Source: Panopea generosa
Taxonomy: Eukaryota > Mollusca > Bivalvia > Adapedonta > Hiatellidae
Direction: 5' to 3'
DNA: 64,000 bases
Assembly (NCBI GenBank): GCA_029582155.1
Contig: CM055900.1
Location: 45,742,236 to 45,806,235, forward strand
The notes below the pieces were generated by a model. That model had not been told where the DNA came from. It saw only the letters and a program-made list of their open reading frames with translations, and did not search any database. The position numbers and the translations under genes are program-made. This document shows positions 35,040 through 47,959 of the stretch, one piece after another (position 1 is the first letter of the stretch; each line of letters starts with the position of its first letter).

Positions 35040-37680
35040 TTGCATGGGGGGACCAGTAGTTAGGGGATACTCCCGGGTCTTGCTGGCCGTGTGTTTGTAT
35101 AATGTGACTGGTATTGTACTAAAAGTTTCATCCCATGTTGCTCAGTATTTAGAGGATACTTCAAGGTGTTGCTGGCCCTGTGTTTGTGTAATGTGACTAG
35201 TTATTGTACTAAGAGTTTCATTCCATGTTGCTCAGTATTAAGAGGATACTTCCAGGTTCTGCTGGCCCTGTGTTTGTGTAATGTGACTAGGTAGTGTACT
35301 AAAAGTTTCATCCCATGTTGCTCAGTATTTAGAGGATACTTCCAGGTCTTGCTGGCCCTGTGTTTGTGTAATGTCACTAGTTATTGTACTAAAAGTTTCA
35401 TCCCATGTTGCTCTGTATTTAGAGGATACTTCCAGGTCCTGCTAGCCCTGTGTTTGTGTAATGTGACTGGGTATTGTACTAAAAGTTTCATCCCATGTTG
35501 CTCAGTATTTAGAGGACACTTCCAGGTCTTGCTGGCCCTTATTTGGGCAACGTGACTAGGTGTGAACTAAAATTTTCATCCCATCTTGCTCAGTATTTAA
35601 GAGGATACTTCCAGGTCCTGCTGGCCCTGTGTTTGTGTAATGTGACTGGGTATTGTACTAAAAGTTTCATCTCATGTTGCTCAGTATTTAGAGGATACTT
35701 TCAGGTCCTGCTGGCCCTGTGTTTGTGTAATGTGACTGGGTATTGTACTAAAAGTTTCATCCCATCTTGCTCAATATTTAGAGGATACTTCCAGGTTTTG
35801 CTGGCCTTGTGTTTGTGTAAAGTGACTAGGTATTGTACTAAAAGTTTCATCCCATGTTGCTCAGTATTTAGAGGATACTTCCAGGTCCTGCTGGCCTTGT
35901 GTTTGTGTAATGTGACTGGGTATTGTACTAAAAGTTTCATCCCAGGTTGCTCGGTATTTAGAAGATACTTCCAGGTCCTGCTGGCCCTGTGTTTGTGTAA
36001 TGTGACTGGATATTGTACTTAAAGTTTCATCTCATGTTGCTCAGTATTTAGAGGATACTTCAAGGTTCTGCTGGCCTTGTGTTTGTGAATTGTGACTGGG
36101 TATTGTTCTAAAAGTTTCATCCCATGTTGCTCAGTATTTAGAGGACACTTTCAGGTCCTGCCGGCCCTGTGTTTGTGTAATGTGACTGGGTATTGTACTT
36201 AAAGGTTCATCTCATGTTGCTCAGTATTTAGAGGATACTTCAAGGTTCTGCTGGCCCTGTGTTTGTGTAATGTAACAGGGTATTGTACTTAAAGTTTCAT
36301 CCCATGTTGCTCAGTATTTAGAGGATACTTCCAGGTCCTGCTGGCCTTGTGTTTGTGTAATGTGACTGGGTATTGTACTAAAAGTATCATCCCATGTTGC
36401 TCAGTATTTAGAGGATACTTCCAGGTCCTGATGGCCCTGTGTTTGTGTAATGTGACTAGGTATTGACTAAAAGTTTCATCCCATGTTGCTCAGTATTTAG
36501 AGGATACTTCCAGGTCCTGCTGGCCTTGTGTTTGTGTAATGTGACTAGGTATTGTACTAAAAGTTTCATCCCATGTTGCTTAGTATTTAGAGAGTACTTC
36601 CAGGTCCTGCTGGCCCAGTGTTTGTATAATGTGACTAGGTATTGTACTAAAAGTTTCATCCCATGTGGCTCAATATTTAGAGAATACTTCAAGGTCCTGC
36701 CACCCCTGTGTTTGTGTAATGTGACTGGATATTGTACTAAAATTTTTCCAATGTTGCTCAGTATTTAAAGGATACTTCCAGGTCCTGCTGGCCCTGTGTT
36801 TGGGTAATGTGACTAGGTATTTTACTAAAAGATTCATCCCATGTTGCTCAGTATTTAGAGGATACTTCCAGGTCCTGCTGGCCCTGAATTTGGGTAATGT
36901 GACTACTAGGTATTATACTAAAAGTTTCATCCCATGTTGCTCAGTATTTAGAGGATACTTCCAGGTCCTGCTGGCCCTGTGTTTGTGTAATGTGACTAGG
37001 TATTGTACTAAACGTTGCATCCCATGTTGCTCAGTATTTAGAGGATACTTCCAGGTCCTGCTGGCCCTGTGTTTGGGTAATGTGACTAGGTATTGTACTA
37101 AAAGTTTCATCCCATGTTGCTCAATATTTAAAGGATGCTTCCAGGTCCTGCTGGCCCTGTGTTTGTGTAATGTGACTGGGTATTGTACTAAAAGTTTCAT
37201 CACATGTTGCTCAGTATTAAGAGGATACTTCAAGGTCTTGCTGGCCCTGTGTTTGTGTAATGTGACTAGGTATTGTACTAAAAGTTTCATCCCATGTTGC
37301 TCAGTATTTAGAGGATACTTCCAGGTCCTGCTGGCCCTGTTTTTGGGTAATGTGACTGAGTATTGTACTAAAAATTTCATCCCATGTTGCTCAGTATTTA
37401 GAGGATACTTCAAGGTCCTGCTGGCCCTGTGTTTGTGTAATGTGACTGGGTATTGTACTAACAGTTTCATCCAATGTTGCTCAGTATTTAGAGGATACTT
37501 TCAGGTCCTGCTTGCCCTGTTTTTGGGTAATGTGACTGGGTATTGTACTAAAAGTTTCATCCCATATTGCTTAGTATTTAGAGGATACTTCCAGGTCCTG
37601 CTGGCCCTGTGTTTGTGTAATGTGACTTGGTATTCAACTATAACTTTCATCCCATGTTGCTCAGTATTTAGAGGATTTTC
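35040..37680. repeat. 90-bp minisatellite, about 29 units
   Basis: The unit contains catcccatgttgctcagtat, ttagaggatacttccaggtc, ctgctggccctgtgtttgtg and taatgtgactaggtattgta. The period is exactly 90 for most of the array, with a few single-base slips. Because 90 is a multiple of 3, reading frames of up to 304 codons (36800-37714, +) and 185 codons (36913-37470, -) stay open. There is no start context, signal or recognisable domain, so I treat these frames as by-products. The array follows the truncated OPLAH fragment. Confidence 0.93.
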
Positions 37681-38086
37681 CAGATCATCTTATTCTTGTT
37701 TTTTCAAGGGCTAAATCATCTTCTGAATTAAGAGCTTGTGCAATTGGGGATTTATTTGTTCCCAGAAATAATGTAGATTAATCAAATACAAACAAAGTCT
37801 TATTTTGAGGCTCTCATATGGAATTCTATAACCCCAAGTGTATGGCAAGCATTAAAGGATATCAAAGAATTAAAAAAAGGCATAATACAATATCTGTGCT
37901 TTATACTTGTCATAACATAGTAACCCCTGCTGAGGAGTTCAGTTTGTAATGGAAATCAAAACAATTACGATTAAATTGAATATTTCCACTTACATATTTT
38001 ACTTGATGGTCTCAAATGTTCATGACGTAGTTTAGAATAAGATAGCGTCAATAATAAATGTGTAGTTTGGTCTTTGTTGAATTTAA

Positions 38087-38190
38087 TAGTCGTATCGGAC
38101 AATTACGTGATTATGCTGAACATGATGAAATTGATCCACACATGAGAGGAATACTCCCTGAACAATACCGCCTGACTCGCCAACTGTAAT
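38087..38190 (+). other. Short unassigned exon-like open frame
   Basis: After tttaatag the sequence reads SRIGQLRDYAEHDEIDPHMR followed by GILPEQYRLTRQL and stops (TAA). It is charged and protein-like rather than repeat-like, but short. I do not recognise it. It could be the last exon of a lost gene or a mobile-element fragment. Confidence 0.3.
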
Positions 38191-38539
38191 AGTTTCTCAG
38201 GATGAGTTGACAAATCAAAACAGGCCATTCCTTTAAGTGTTTTTTTGTAAAGAAACCGATCTACGTATATTCATTTTGTGCTTGGTAAATCTGATTTAAG
38301 TTGATTTTATAGGTATAACTTATAATAGGTTTAATTTTTTTATTTTCTCACTATATTCTTATTTTCATGTATTTGTATAAGTTATAAATATGTTTCATAT
38401 TTAATTGCTGAATAAAGATATATGTATTTGTATTTATAACAATCTAAATAAATGTCGAATTTTCAAATCTGATGATAATATAATTTTGTAGAACTATGTC
38501 GTAATATAAGCATAGTATCAGACAAAAACGATTTTCTTG

Positions 38540-39480
38540 TCGCAAAACGAAGCTCTAAAACTATTAGTGTATTGAATGCAAAGGGTATTGGAAATATCAA
38601 AAGATGTCGACGCAAATTACAAATCTGTCTCAGCTTCAAATGTTGTCTTGAAGCGGTAAATAATCCTGATGACATTTTTACGAATGTGTTGTATTTGAAG
38701 GATATGTATTTATATTGGAAAAGTCAGGTTATGTTTGATGAATTAGATACAGAACTAACGAATTCAATCGGTCAATTACAAAATAATTCATCCGCCGACC
38801 CAGACTATTTATCAAATGAGTTCTATGAACACGGTTCGACGCCTTATTACCATTTCATTACACTGTTCAACACGTGTCTATTTTGCAGATATTTCCCAGA
38901 ATCGTAGAGTGACTGTTTCATAGTACCTGTATCTAAAACTAATTAACCTGACAATTTCACTATGCTCGTAGTACACTCAGAAAACTGTTATATTGTACCC
39001 TCAATAATCAATTAAATAATGTGACAATGCTATAGCACATATTTAAAGAGGCACATGCAGGGTTAAGAAAATACATGAGTACAGTAAACAACATCTTAAT
39101 AAACCTAATGGAATTCATGGAATTTGATTGTGCTTTCGTGGATTTTAAAAATACTTTCGATTTTGTAGTGAGAGACGTTTAAAAGTATATAGACTGATAA
39201 AGTATGTGGTCAGAGATCAAATTTTAAACGTGACTTAATCGATGTTTATGTTCAAAATCCGAAGAAAAATATATGAATACATTAAATGAATATTTTTCGT
39301 GTATGTTGGTGTTTAGGCAAGGGGAGTCTTTAACACCATATTTTAATTAGTATGTATACACAGACGACATTATTCCCTTTGCAAAGTTTAAGGATGAGTG
39401 GCAAAAATCGTAACATAGTTTAGCTAATTATTGCTGTAAATTGATGTTAACCCTGAATTCACAAAAGACAAAACATTAGA
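38540..39480 (+). mobile_element. Decayed non-LTR retrotransposon reverse-transcriptase fragment
   Basis: The open part 38572-38907 ends with LQNNSSADPDYLSNEFYEHG and FNTCLFCRYFPES, matching the 'NN.SAGPD.L.NEF...YFP' start of LINE reverse transcriptases. Farther on, broken frames give FDCAFVDFKNTFD (about 39120-39160), RQGESLTPYF (about 39315) and YTDDI (about 39360; YADD-like). Several stops and shifts make it inactive. Confidence 0.75.
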
Positions 39481-40741
39481 TTTGGAAGTGACTTTTGATC
39501 GATAACATATATACATCTATTTTCTTTCACTTTTTAAATAACGAATTAAAGATGTTTTCTTATTAAGAAATGGGAGACAACGTGTTAACAATTCCACCAA
39601 GAGCACTATTTTATAGGTCTTTGAGTTCAACCTTTATCTCCTTATATGACAAAATCTTCGCATAGAATAGAGACAGAGTGAGTTCGGTGGTGCAAGCCCG
39701 AAAGTGTACCGTGCCACGTTAGGTAATGTACACAATGCAAATTATAAGAAAATGAGCATCAAGATTATACAGACTTCAGAACAAATTATATCATAAAACT
39801 TTTAAAAATATCCAAATTACCTTAAATTTACGAAACTTATCAATAGCAGGATGTCATGTGATTCTGAGATGATGAAGTCGATAGTATATAGCTTTTGAAC
39901 GTCGTAAGAGTTTGAATAGATGTTAATTTATTGAAATATTTTGTAAAATATAAACAATCAACAAAAAAGTAACAAATGAAAACTTATTATGTTGCTGTTT
40001 TCTGTCGATTTCCTTTGTGTTTGGTTTTGTATGTTGTTGATTTTCTTTTATTAATAATGGATATCTCCCGTTGTGAGACTTTTTAAAAACTTATTTTGCT
40101 TTCGTTTTAAAGTTCAAACTATAGCTAACATTTAAAATATTTCAATTACTTGTTTTATTCAAATGGATAGTGTATGTGTTTCTAATCAACAATTGCTTTA
40201 TATCATCCCACTATTAATACTTATGTTATAATATTTGTGTTATGGGCCATATTTGGCGTCAAATAAATAATACATATATATACACCAGTGCTATGTAAAA
40301 ATCACGTATGTTATATTTTAATAGCATCCTGTGATTGTACTTAAATAATAAATACGGTTTTAAACAATATTTACAATACATACAATGTACGCTTCGGGAT
40401 ATTAATATCTCTATATATTTAAACTATATTAAAGTATTTAAAAGTCTGTGATATGTAATAGAAAAATACATTATGTAGAATCATTGTTCTGAATACAAAA
40501 ACACGTACATGTACCATAGTACGAGATGAATACATTTGATTTGAGTCCTTGTAGGAATATGTATTTTCAAAACAAAATAAAGAACCACTTCGCTATTTTT
40601 GCAATCGTTTCTGGTGTGCTGTTAAACCTGCCTTTCAATATTCATAGTAAACATAATATTTGAAATTAATTTCTGTCGATTTCCGACAAGACACATTTGG
40701 AAATAAATAATCAAAATAATTATAAATGAGACATACAATAC

Positions 40742-40904
40742 CTTCTTCATATACAGAAAGATGCCCAACTGCGCCACACCAAGTTTCATCAGGTTGATTG
40801 CATTTGTTATTACACTTTTGTGAACTAAGATCTTTTAAACTTTCGTTTTCGACAGTGTTCCAAAAACAATAGCAACTGGCGGTTGATGTTTTATCATGTG
40901 ATTT
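40742..40904 (-). pseudogene. Gene B exon 4: WSC part 2, acceptor lost
   Basis: Coding part conserved with gene A (CYC, KCNNKC, WCG..GHLSVYEE) and donor GAAG|GTATTG present. The sequence where gene A has TTTTTAG reads TGTTTAAAAATC, without AG. The start coordinate is set by alignment to gene A. Confidence 0.7.
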
Positions 40905-41269
40905 TTAAACAGGAAACGTATATAACAAAACCATTATTCATAGGAACTTCAACGCTATGCATTGATTAAATATATAATACTGAAACTATAGCCATTTATT
41001 AAATTCCCTATGAAAATGAAAATGAGGGCCAAGGACAGGAAGTTACATTCCTCCCCGCCCTCATCCTGCATGCTATATAAACGCTCTTCGTGGGTGGCAT
41101 TTCATTGCAGTGTATTCCATATTACATGACAGCTATGTCCAATTACACTAAGTACAACAAATTTTTACCATTATATATATGGCATAACATGATATTAATG
41201 TAACATAGATAAGGTAAAATTAATAAAAAAAATCTAACGTAAGTCACTAATATTAGAATAAGCACTCAC

Positions 41270-41378
41270 TTCAATACCGAAATGTTCGCTTTTACAGGCA
41301 GAGAAGCAGCCACCGGGACCAGACGGCATGAAGCTATGGAGTGTTGGTTGAGGTTTTATTTTTTCAGTTGAGCACATC
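41270..41378 (-). pseudogene. Gene B exon 3: WSC part 1, frame-shifted
   Basis: Acceptor ATCAAG|GATG and donor GAA|GTGAGT are kept. The exon is 5 bases longer than in gene A, so the phase from exon 2 does not reach the GGCFSAC frame; a TAA follows after about seven codons. Confidence 0.75.
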
Positions 41379-42876
41379 CTTGATAAATCAAACGTGTGCA
41401 TTAATTTTAATTGTTTGACAGTATTATGCATTTAAACAAGTACATCATGGTTGAAGAAAACATAATAAACGCTCGCGTCAATATTCTCGTTGTAGGGAAG
41501 GCGTATCATATCGAGTTAATACAAAGTAACTGCTCAATTATGTACATTGGCAAAATACTAAAATCAAAACAATATTCACAACGCCTTCATTAAAATAAAT
41601 TTTATTATATTTATTATGTTTTGTTTGGTTGAGACCCAGATAGTTTATTGTGTTGTACCCCATAGCTTGGGAAATAAGGATATATTTACTCCTAATCTTT
41701 TAAAGTGAGATAGGTGTAAATTTATTCTTTCAAAATATATCTTACTGTTTCTATACTGAAAAATGATTGTTCTGAAAATATTTGCCAAAGATTTGTAATT
41801 TTATAAACGAAAAAAAAAGTAAATTAGGGGCACACACAATGCGTTTACTGTAAATGATCACTATTACAATAAATCTGAGATATTGTGCCTGTTTATGCAC
41901 ATCTTTTAAACTATTGGAGTAAATGCCATCATTGGCTTGATTTTATGGGTACATTACTCCTTCATCAAACTGTACCTGGGACTTTGTTTAAGTATTCAAT
42001 ACATTCCGTATTGTCAACATTCATTCGACATCTGAGACTTCATATTTAAGAAATTATTACCATATAAAACTTGTGTCATTACGTTAGTTGTAAAATAATG
42101 AGTGAAAACTAAAATATATATAAAAGTTGATACTGTTACATCGATGTACTGTTGGAAGTTAAAATAAATGTTTGTACGTTTGTCATACAATTATATTACC
42201 ACGTATATGTGAAATACGATGACTTTCAATATTTTAACGTGTAATGTCCCGTTCTAGAAAAGAAAAGGAATTAAGGATATACACATATACTTGGATATTC
42301 TCACTTCATCTTTGCTCAACACGCAATCTGTTCAGATACTCATACATCTGATGCTTAATAAGACCACCCATTATTATGAAACAATATGGTATATATAGTC
42401 ATTGTTTTATAGCAATAACAAAATATATATGATAAAAAATCGGAGTTGTCAAAATAACTAAAGGGCTTGGAAAGTTTGCCCTTAATTTTACAAATATGAA
42501 AATGTTGAATTTTGTATATATTATATCATAATGTACATCTTTACATCTGTTACAATGAAATAAAAAAAATACAAAAAAGACCAACCATTAAAAGAAGACT
42601 TAGCATTTAAAAGTCATCAAATGAATACATTAACTCTAAATATTGGATTAAAAACACAATACGAACCATATTGGTATATTAAACCATTTTAAAACCTATT
42701 TAGCACATTGATGCGTTTAGTGTACACTGTATAACATAAGAATACTACAAAACAAAAGTGATATGCTTTCGATGTGCAATGATGTATCACCTGCATCAAA
42801 TTGCTAGTAAGACCATTCACAGTACACATAACGTACAATTGTTAGGCAGATTTTGCTACATCGTGTTTAAAATTTA

Positions 42877-42900
42877 TATATATATATATATATATATATA
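42877..42900. repeat. (TA)n microsatellite
   Basis: About 12 TA units in intron 2 of gene B. Confidence 0.9.
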
Positions 42901-43127
42901 ATAATAATAATGAGATCACACATTTATAATTGAAATAAATATGTTTAAAAAAGAATGGCATACATTCAAATGTTAAGAAGTATGTGTTAGTGGAGTGCAT
43001 GAAACCTGAAGTTGCTGCTATTACCAACGAATTGCGAATTGTAGACAAAGTCATCTGATATTTAATAAAGCTCCGTATGACCTTACACTGTTCATGTGTT
43101 TCGACCTCCAGTATTTTTAACACTCAC

Positions 43128-43322
43128 CTGTATACTGAAATATCTTGTAAGACTTGACGTAACCTAACCAGGCTTTGTCACCAGGCTGTAAACCAGCGAT
43201 GTTTACAGCGGCTTGTATTTCATCGCGCGTGTATGTTAAAGTTGGCTCAGCTAACGTACAGTGACTGTCAGAGTATTGCAAAGTCTTGTTCTCAGAAAAC
43301 GTGCTTATATACGCATGTTGAG
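43128..43322 (-). pseudogene. Gene B exon 2: CTLD1 first half (intact)
   Basis: Acceptor ATATTCCAG|CTC, donor ACAG|GTGAGT, 195 bases as in gene A. It contains CTLAEPTLTYTRDEIQ and GLQPGDKAWLGYVKSYK. Confidence 0.8.
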
Positions 43323-43841
43323 CTGGAATATGCACATTGGTTTACATCATATACATGCATTGGTAGACAATTCGACATATTACTGTTTGTAAATGCGAAT
43401 TGTTGTATTTACTCTGCATTAAAAATAACCAAGAAAGAAAGAAAATATGTATCCAATAGCAGACAACGCTTTTATAGCACACCCCATACAAATGTATTGT
43501 ATGCTATTTCATGCTAAAAAAAGGACGGTTCAACAGTCGATAAGTCAGATTATAACTCTTTCTCTCTGAGAGATCATTTAAATGCTGTAAAAACAAAGTA
43601 TTATGACATCATTTCGTTCATTTATCCGTATATTAACAAACAATTAACCAGTCTTTACTGGCTTATATTCCATACAGGATACTTTAGTTTATAAATGCCA
43701 TGTTACGTATTTTATAAACACTGGATGTGTGGCTGGAAAGTGATCCAATCTTCTGCCATGCCACGCAAGACAGAAAGACAAAGTTCTGAGGCATCAACGT
43801 ACACATACACTTATTACAATATCCCACACACGATTACATAC

Positions 43842-43887
43842 CTTTCACAACAGCAACATATGCAATCCACATATATAATGTAACCAT
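43842..43887 (-). pseudogene. Gene B exon 1: signal peptide (intact)
   Basis: ATG at 43887 opens MVTLYMWIAYVAVVK, with donor AAAG|GTATGT. It matches gene A exon 1 residue for residue at most positions. Confidence 0.75.
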
Positions 43888-44059
43888 AGTTCCTCTTACA
43901 ATTGAGGAAATGGTTACTGTCAGTCCGAAAAGTGAATACAACACTAGTTTGTAAAGTTTAACTCTGCTCAGTGTTTTATATTACAAAGTAGGATAAAGAT
44001 AATGATATTACATGGACATAAATCCGCAGTGAACATTATTTATTTCATCAGATTACGAA

Positions 44060-44345
44060 AGTCCGTGTGTATATGGTGTAAAATTGTCATATCCAGTAAA
44101 CAATAAACAATAACGTTAGTCAACATTGAAGGAGGCAGTTAGGGTAACAATGAAAACGAAAGTCAAACGCACTGGCAGAGCATCCATCTTATACGCGACA
44201 GTTCTTGGATTTTATCTCCGGTCGTTCAATCTAGATACCTTTAAAATAGTACACGAAGATTTCTTAATTGGTGACCGTCGAGGATTGTTCCATGACTGGT
44301 CAACTCGTTCGTCAGTATACATGGCTGGGTTGGGTAACAGTCTTT
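44060..44345 (-). promoter_or_regulatory. Duplicated 5' flank of gene B (candidate promoter region)
   Basis: Homologous to 22390-22690 upstream of gene A, at a similar distance from the start codon. It shares acgttagtcaacattgaag and a tRNA-like remnant followed by aaaatagtacac. The promoter role is inferred. Confidence 0.4.
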
Positions 44346-44559
44346 GTTTTAGTGTAATAGTACTTTATTGTGGCAGCGTTTGAAATAATAGTCAAGTATG
44401 TCTCAAGCAGGCACTGCCGCGAAATGACTGAACATGTGATGACATCAACGGTATATAAGGGAATAATATACGCATTAAAAAGTATTCAGCTAATAAAAAA
44501 ACAAAGTAGCGGCAATTATGCAATCATAGAAATGTGTTAAATGGTCATACTTATCAAAT

Positions 44560-44672
44560 GTCTGCCGGTCTGTCTGCCTGCATGTATGTCTGCCTGCCTG
44601 TCTGTCTGTCTGCCTGCCTACTTACCTGCCTACCCTACCTACCTACCTACCTACCTACCTACCTACCTGTAT
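44560..44672. repeat. (CTGC/CTGT)n and (CTAC)n tetranucleotide microsatellite
   Basis: A stretch of tgcctgtctgtctgtctgcc followed by repeated ctac units. Open frames over it are spurious. Confidence 0.95.
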
Positions 44673-44849
44673 GTATGTTTTTTGTTTGTCAGTCTGTCAG
44701 TTTGTTTAAAAAGTCCGTCCGTCAGTCAATCTGACCGTCCATATTCATCTATTGCTCCTATACATATTTTTTTAAACAGCTTCGTTTCCAAGGATGGACT
44801 GCTTTCGGTTCTTGTTAGAAGTTTATATTAAGACATACTTTTCATGTTT

Positions 44850-47640
44850 ATGATATTTTGGTTCTCCCTGCACACGGGAACAAGGAGCTACAAGGACGTA
44901 AAAACAAAACAATAATCCACAGAAGAAAGCATCGCGAATCGTTTTGGAACAAGCATTTAAACCACTGCATACTACCGTATCTCCCATACCAAGGAGCTGT
45001 ATATATACCATATTACGTTTACAAAATAAGCGGCACTAACCTTACCTGTAGTATACCAGAACAGGAAAATACAGTTTTCTCTAAAAGAATGTGAAACCTG
45101 AAAATATGATCATTTGGTTTACCTTTATCTTCTATAAAAAAACAAGGAGGATGGATATTGGCCGAAGTGAGAGGACACCAAAGGGATTAGATATATGCCT
45201 GTAAACCTTAAAGAGAAAACAACATTTCTTTTAAGTGAATGGTAGAACACAGCCACAGTATTTGGAATAAAATCCAGATATCAACACTTTTGTAGTGGCT
45301 ATGGCCAGAACAGCAGAACTTATTGACTATATTTTATGTGGGTTTACACAGGCTGGTACTCTGGTTATATGTGAAGTATTATATAGTATTAAGCCTTTCT
45401 TAAAGCTTTTGAGGAACTTATTCATGAAAGCTTTTAAGAAATGTGTTGACTTGAGTTTGTCATTTTAAAGCGAGTATATCATGAAAAGACGCTATCAAGG
45501 TCTTTAAAAATAAAATTATTTTTAAAATAGATAAAAAGCATCTCATTATCATAAGTTAATGAAATCCGAATGGTTTAGTATATCAACTCAACCAAAACGT
45601 GACAAAATCGATGTTTCAATTGGAGTGGTAAACTAGAAACGGAATCCCAATTCCAAAAATAAACAGCACTAAAATACTGCTTGACATCGTCACATCGTCA
45701 TTCGAACTTCTTTTAAGATGAAACAAATTTTACAACGCGTGAACCGGTATGACGGATCAATTGGAATCAAAATAAAATCACGTGACTCATTTAATACGTC
45801 ACAAAATATGTTGCAATTTTAAGCTGGCAATCTATTTTAGTCTAAACTAGGCGCGTAGCCCAAGTTAGGAAACCTGTTTTCAATGTGTTATTTAAGCGTG
45901 TTTAAATAGATATCCTTTTGATATTGCAGGGTCAATGACTATAAATAGACATGATATATTGGAAAAAAATGTTTATAGCAAATTTCAAATTTTTAAAAAG
46001 CCTGATAAATTCCCTTTTAACATTACATTTGTAAATGTTCTTGTAACTGATCTCCGAGCCTGGGATACCCCCAAAGAATTGATATTATCTCGTATTTCCT
46101 GTAAATCAGATGCGCACCGTTGGACTTTGACCTGAACAAAAACAAAGAAAAGAAGATAAATGATAAAATTCAGAGCACAGACTACATGTAGCTTAGACTC
46201 ATCCACTTACTATATCAACGAATCTGAATGTATGTTGTTTACAGAAACAGAAATTCACATTAAACATTTATGATTAGTTAAACTGACACAGCTCGGAATG
46301 GATTAATGTCTATCGAATATATAAATAATTATATTAAACAGATAACATTTTTAGTCAATTCTATATACTAGTATTAATGCACATATGCAACGTTTTAAAT
46401 GTGTATACTAAGGATTAATAAATAACCCATCTCCACACTGCAGAAAACGGTTACATTTTGCTATAAAATATCAACTTTTAAATAACTGTAGAAGTCTGAA
46501 ATAAATTGAAAACATTCACATTTTAAAAAAAAAAAAACCTAGGTAAGTTCTCTGAAAATTCAATAGAGAAATGGTACACTGCAGTTAATAGTTTACCCTC
46601 AGTGTCGTTCATTCATAATGATGACTAAATTTTTTATGTTTCAATTAATATTGAATGTAAAACTTTAAAGAAAACACAACCGGTTGAATTAAATGAAATG
46701 AATTTTATTGTAATTTGATCAGTTGTAGAATTATTCAACAAACCTGTACAATACCAATGTCTAAGTCCTTTGTCTGCAAAGTGAGGCAAGATTCCATGAT
46801 TGGTGCCATGGTGTCCACGAGCGTGTTTGTCAAGGATGCACTGCCTCTGCCGCCTGCTCACTACAGAGTGTCAATCTATGTGTAGCAGTAGCACAGTGTT
46901 CACAATGTATAGGTTTTCACGAAGATATAGATTATGTGAGATCTTTTGTTCTTTGTACCTGGCATTAGCACCAGTTATGCTTTAACCGATTACTTTTGAA
47001 ATGAAGACATTACGAGATTAAATGTGTTTTTTAATTTGTCACTTGTCGGGTGGGTGTTCGTCAGGAAGCGAGTAGAGGGGAACATGGTGATCGAATTGAT
47101 AACCCTGGCTCCAATACGCTGCTGGTGTTTTACTATTATGAAAGTGATTCTATCGGTCATGGTGGTAACAACATGTGGACCATCCAATTCTTTGTCTATC
47201 TTAATATTGATTATCTGTGCAATTATCTCTACTAATATCAAACGCCACTGTATACTAACTGTAATCTATACGTTTGTTATACATCAATGTATGGTGTGTC
47301 AAAGTCTTTAAGCAATGTCAATAAACATGTTTATTATGTAATGGGATTTTCCTCTTTGATCAACTAGTAGTCAACCTTAATCACTTATGTAATGCCCAAC
47401 TCTTCCGTTTCAAAGATGATTTGATACGGCTGTTTTTCATATTTTCTCCATATTACGGTGCAGCAGCGACCGATCTATGACCAGGCTCACCAACATGCCA
47501 TGTCGACGTTGACATTTTAAATGTAGATGTTCATTCGGTCATGCAGTTTCATTAAATTCTTAGCCTTGTATAGTGAACAACACATTTTATACTGTTTCGG
47601 ATTATAATGTAGTCCATCATAGTCCCGAACCCATTTCTTC
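44850..47640. other. Intergenic region without a recognised gene
   Basis: Open frames up to 95 codons (for example 47024-47311 + and 46634-46861 -) have no recognisable domain. 45475-45600 and 45945-45980 share short blocks (aagcatctcatta, atgatatattggaaaaaaa) with 32920-33230, so part of this is a dispersed repeat. Confidence 0.4.
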
Positions 47641-47959
47641 TAGAACTGCCAATACTCCTTTTTGGCAGATTTGTCATCTGAGGACTCCACTGTAGACCCA
47701 CCAGAAGACTTTATTATGCATGTTGAGGGCAGCATTCTAAAATTGAATTGGAAATCGTTGGCTGATGTGTTTCAGACGTACGGGGCTTATTTTTTAAGAG
47801 GGGCTTTGGGAGGGGGGAAGGGGCTTTTAAAATTTTATACTGCAAATTTGTGGACCGGAAATACGTTGGGTTCTTTTTCTGTGTGTTCCACTGACGATAC
47901 ATGTGAAGTTTTATTTATATCCAATAAGCCATTGCATAAATATTTTACATGATAAAAAC

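Larger units (their letters stand above)
40742..43887 (-). pseudogene. Gene B: 5' half of a CTLD/WSC receptor paralogue, decayed
   Basis: Order on the minus strand: signal exon 43842-43887, CTLD1 first-half exon 43128-43322, WSC part 1 41270-41378, WSC part 2 about 40742-40904. The first two exons are intact and equal in length and phase to gene A. WSC part 1 is 109 bases instead of 104, so entering in the required phase meets a stop after about 7 codons, while its 3' end (GGCFSACKSEHFGIE) is in another frame. WSC part 2 keeps a good reading frame (SCYCFWN ... KCNNKCNQPDETWCG ... HLSVYEE) and donor, but no AG lies at the acceptor position (40880-40915). No paralogues of exons 5-10 were found between 40.7 kb and gene A. 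Most likely a truncated pseudogene. A short alternatively spliced product from the first exons remains possible. Confidence 0.75.

Noticed and set aside
35040..37680. Possible CRISPR-like array of regularly spaced repeats
   Set aside because: The whole 90-bp unit is repeated, with no unique spacers, in a eukaryotic context. It is a minisatellite.
36800..37714. 304-codon open frame of Cys/Leu-rich 30-residue repeats
   Set aside because: It is produced entirely by the 90-bp minisatellite. Frames on the opposite strand are open too, and there is no start context, signal peptide or known domain.
44534..44831. Open frames with CLPACLSA / YLPTYLPT repeats
   Set aside because: They arise from the tetranucleotide microsatellite.
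47662..47952. 96-codon plus-strand open frame
   Set aside because: Overlaps the start of the dispersed-repeat array; no domain, no splice context, Gly/Lys stretch from a G-rich run.
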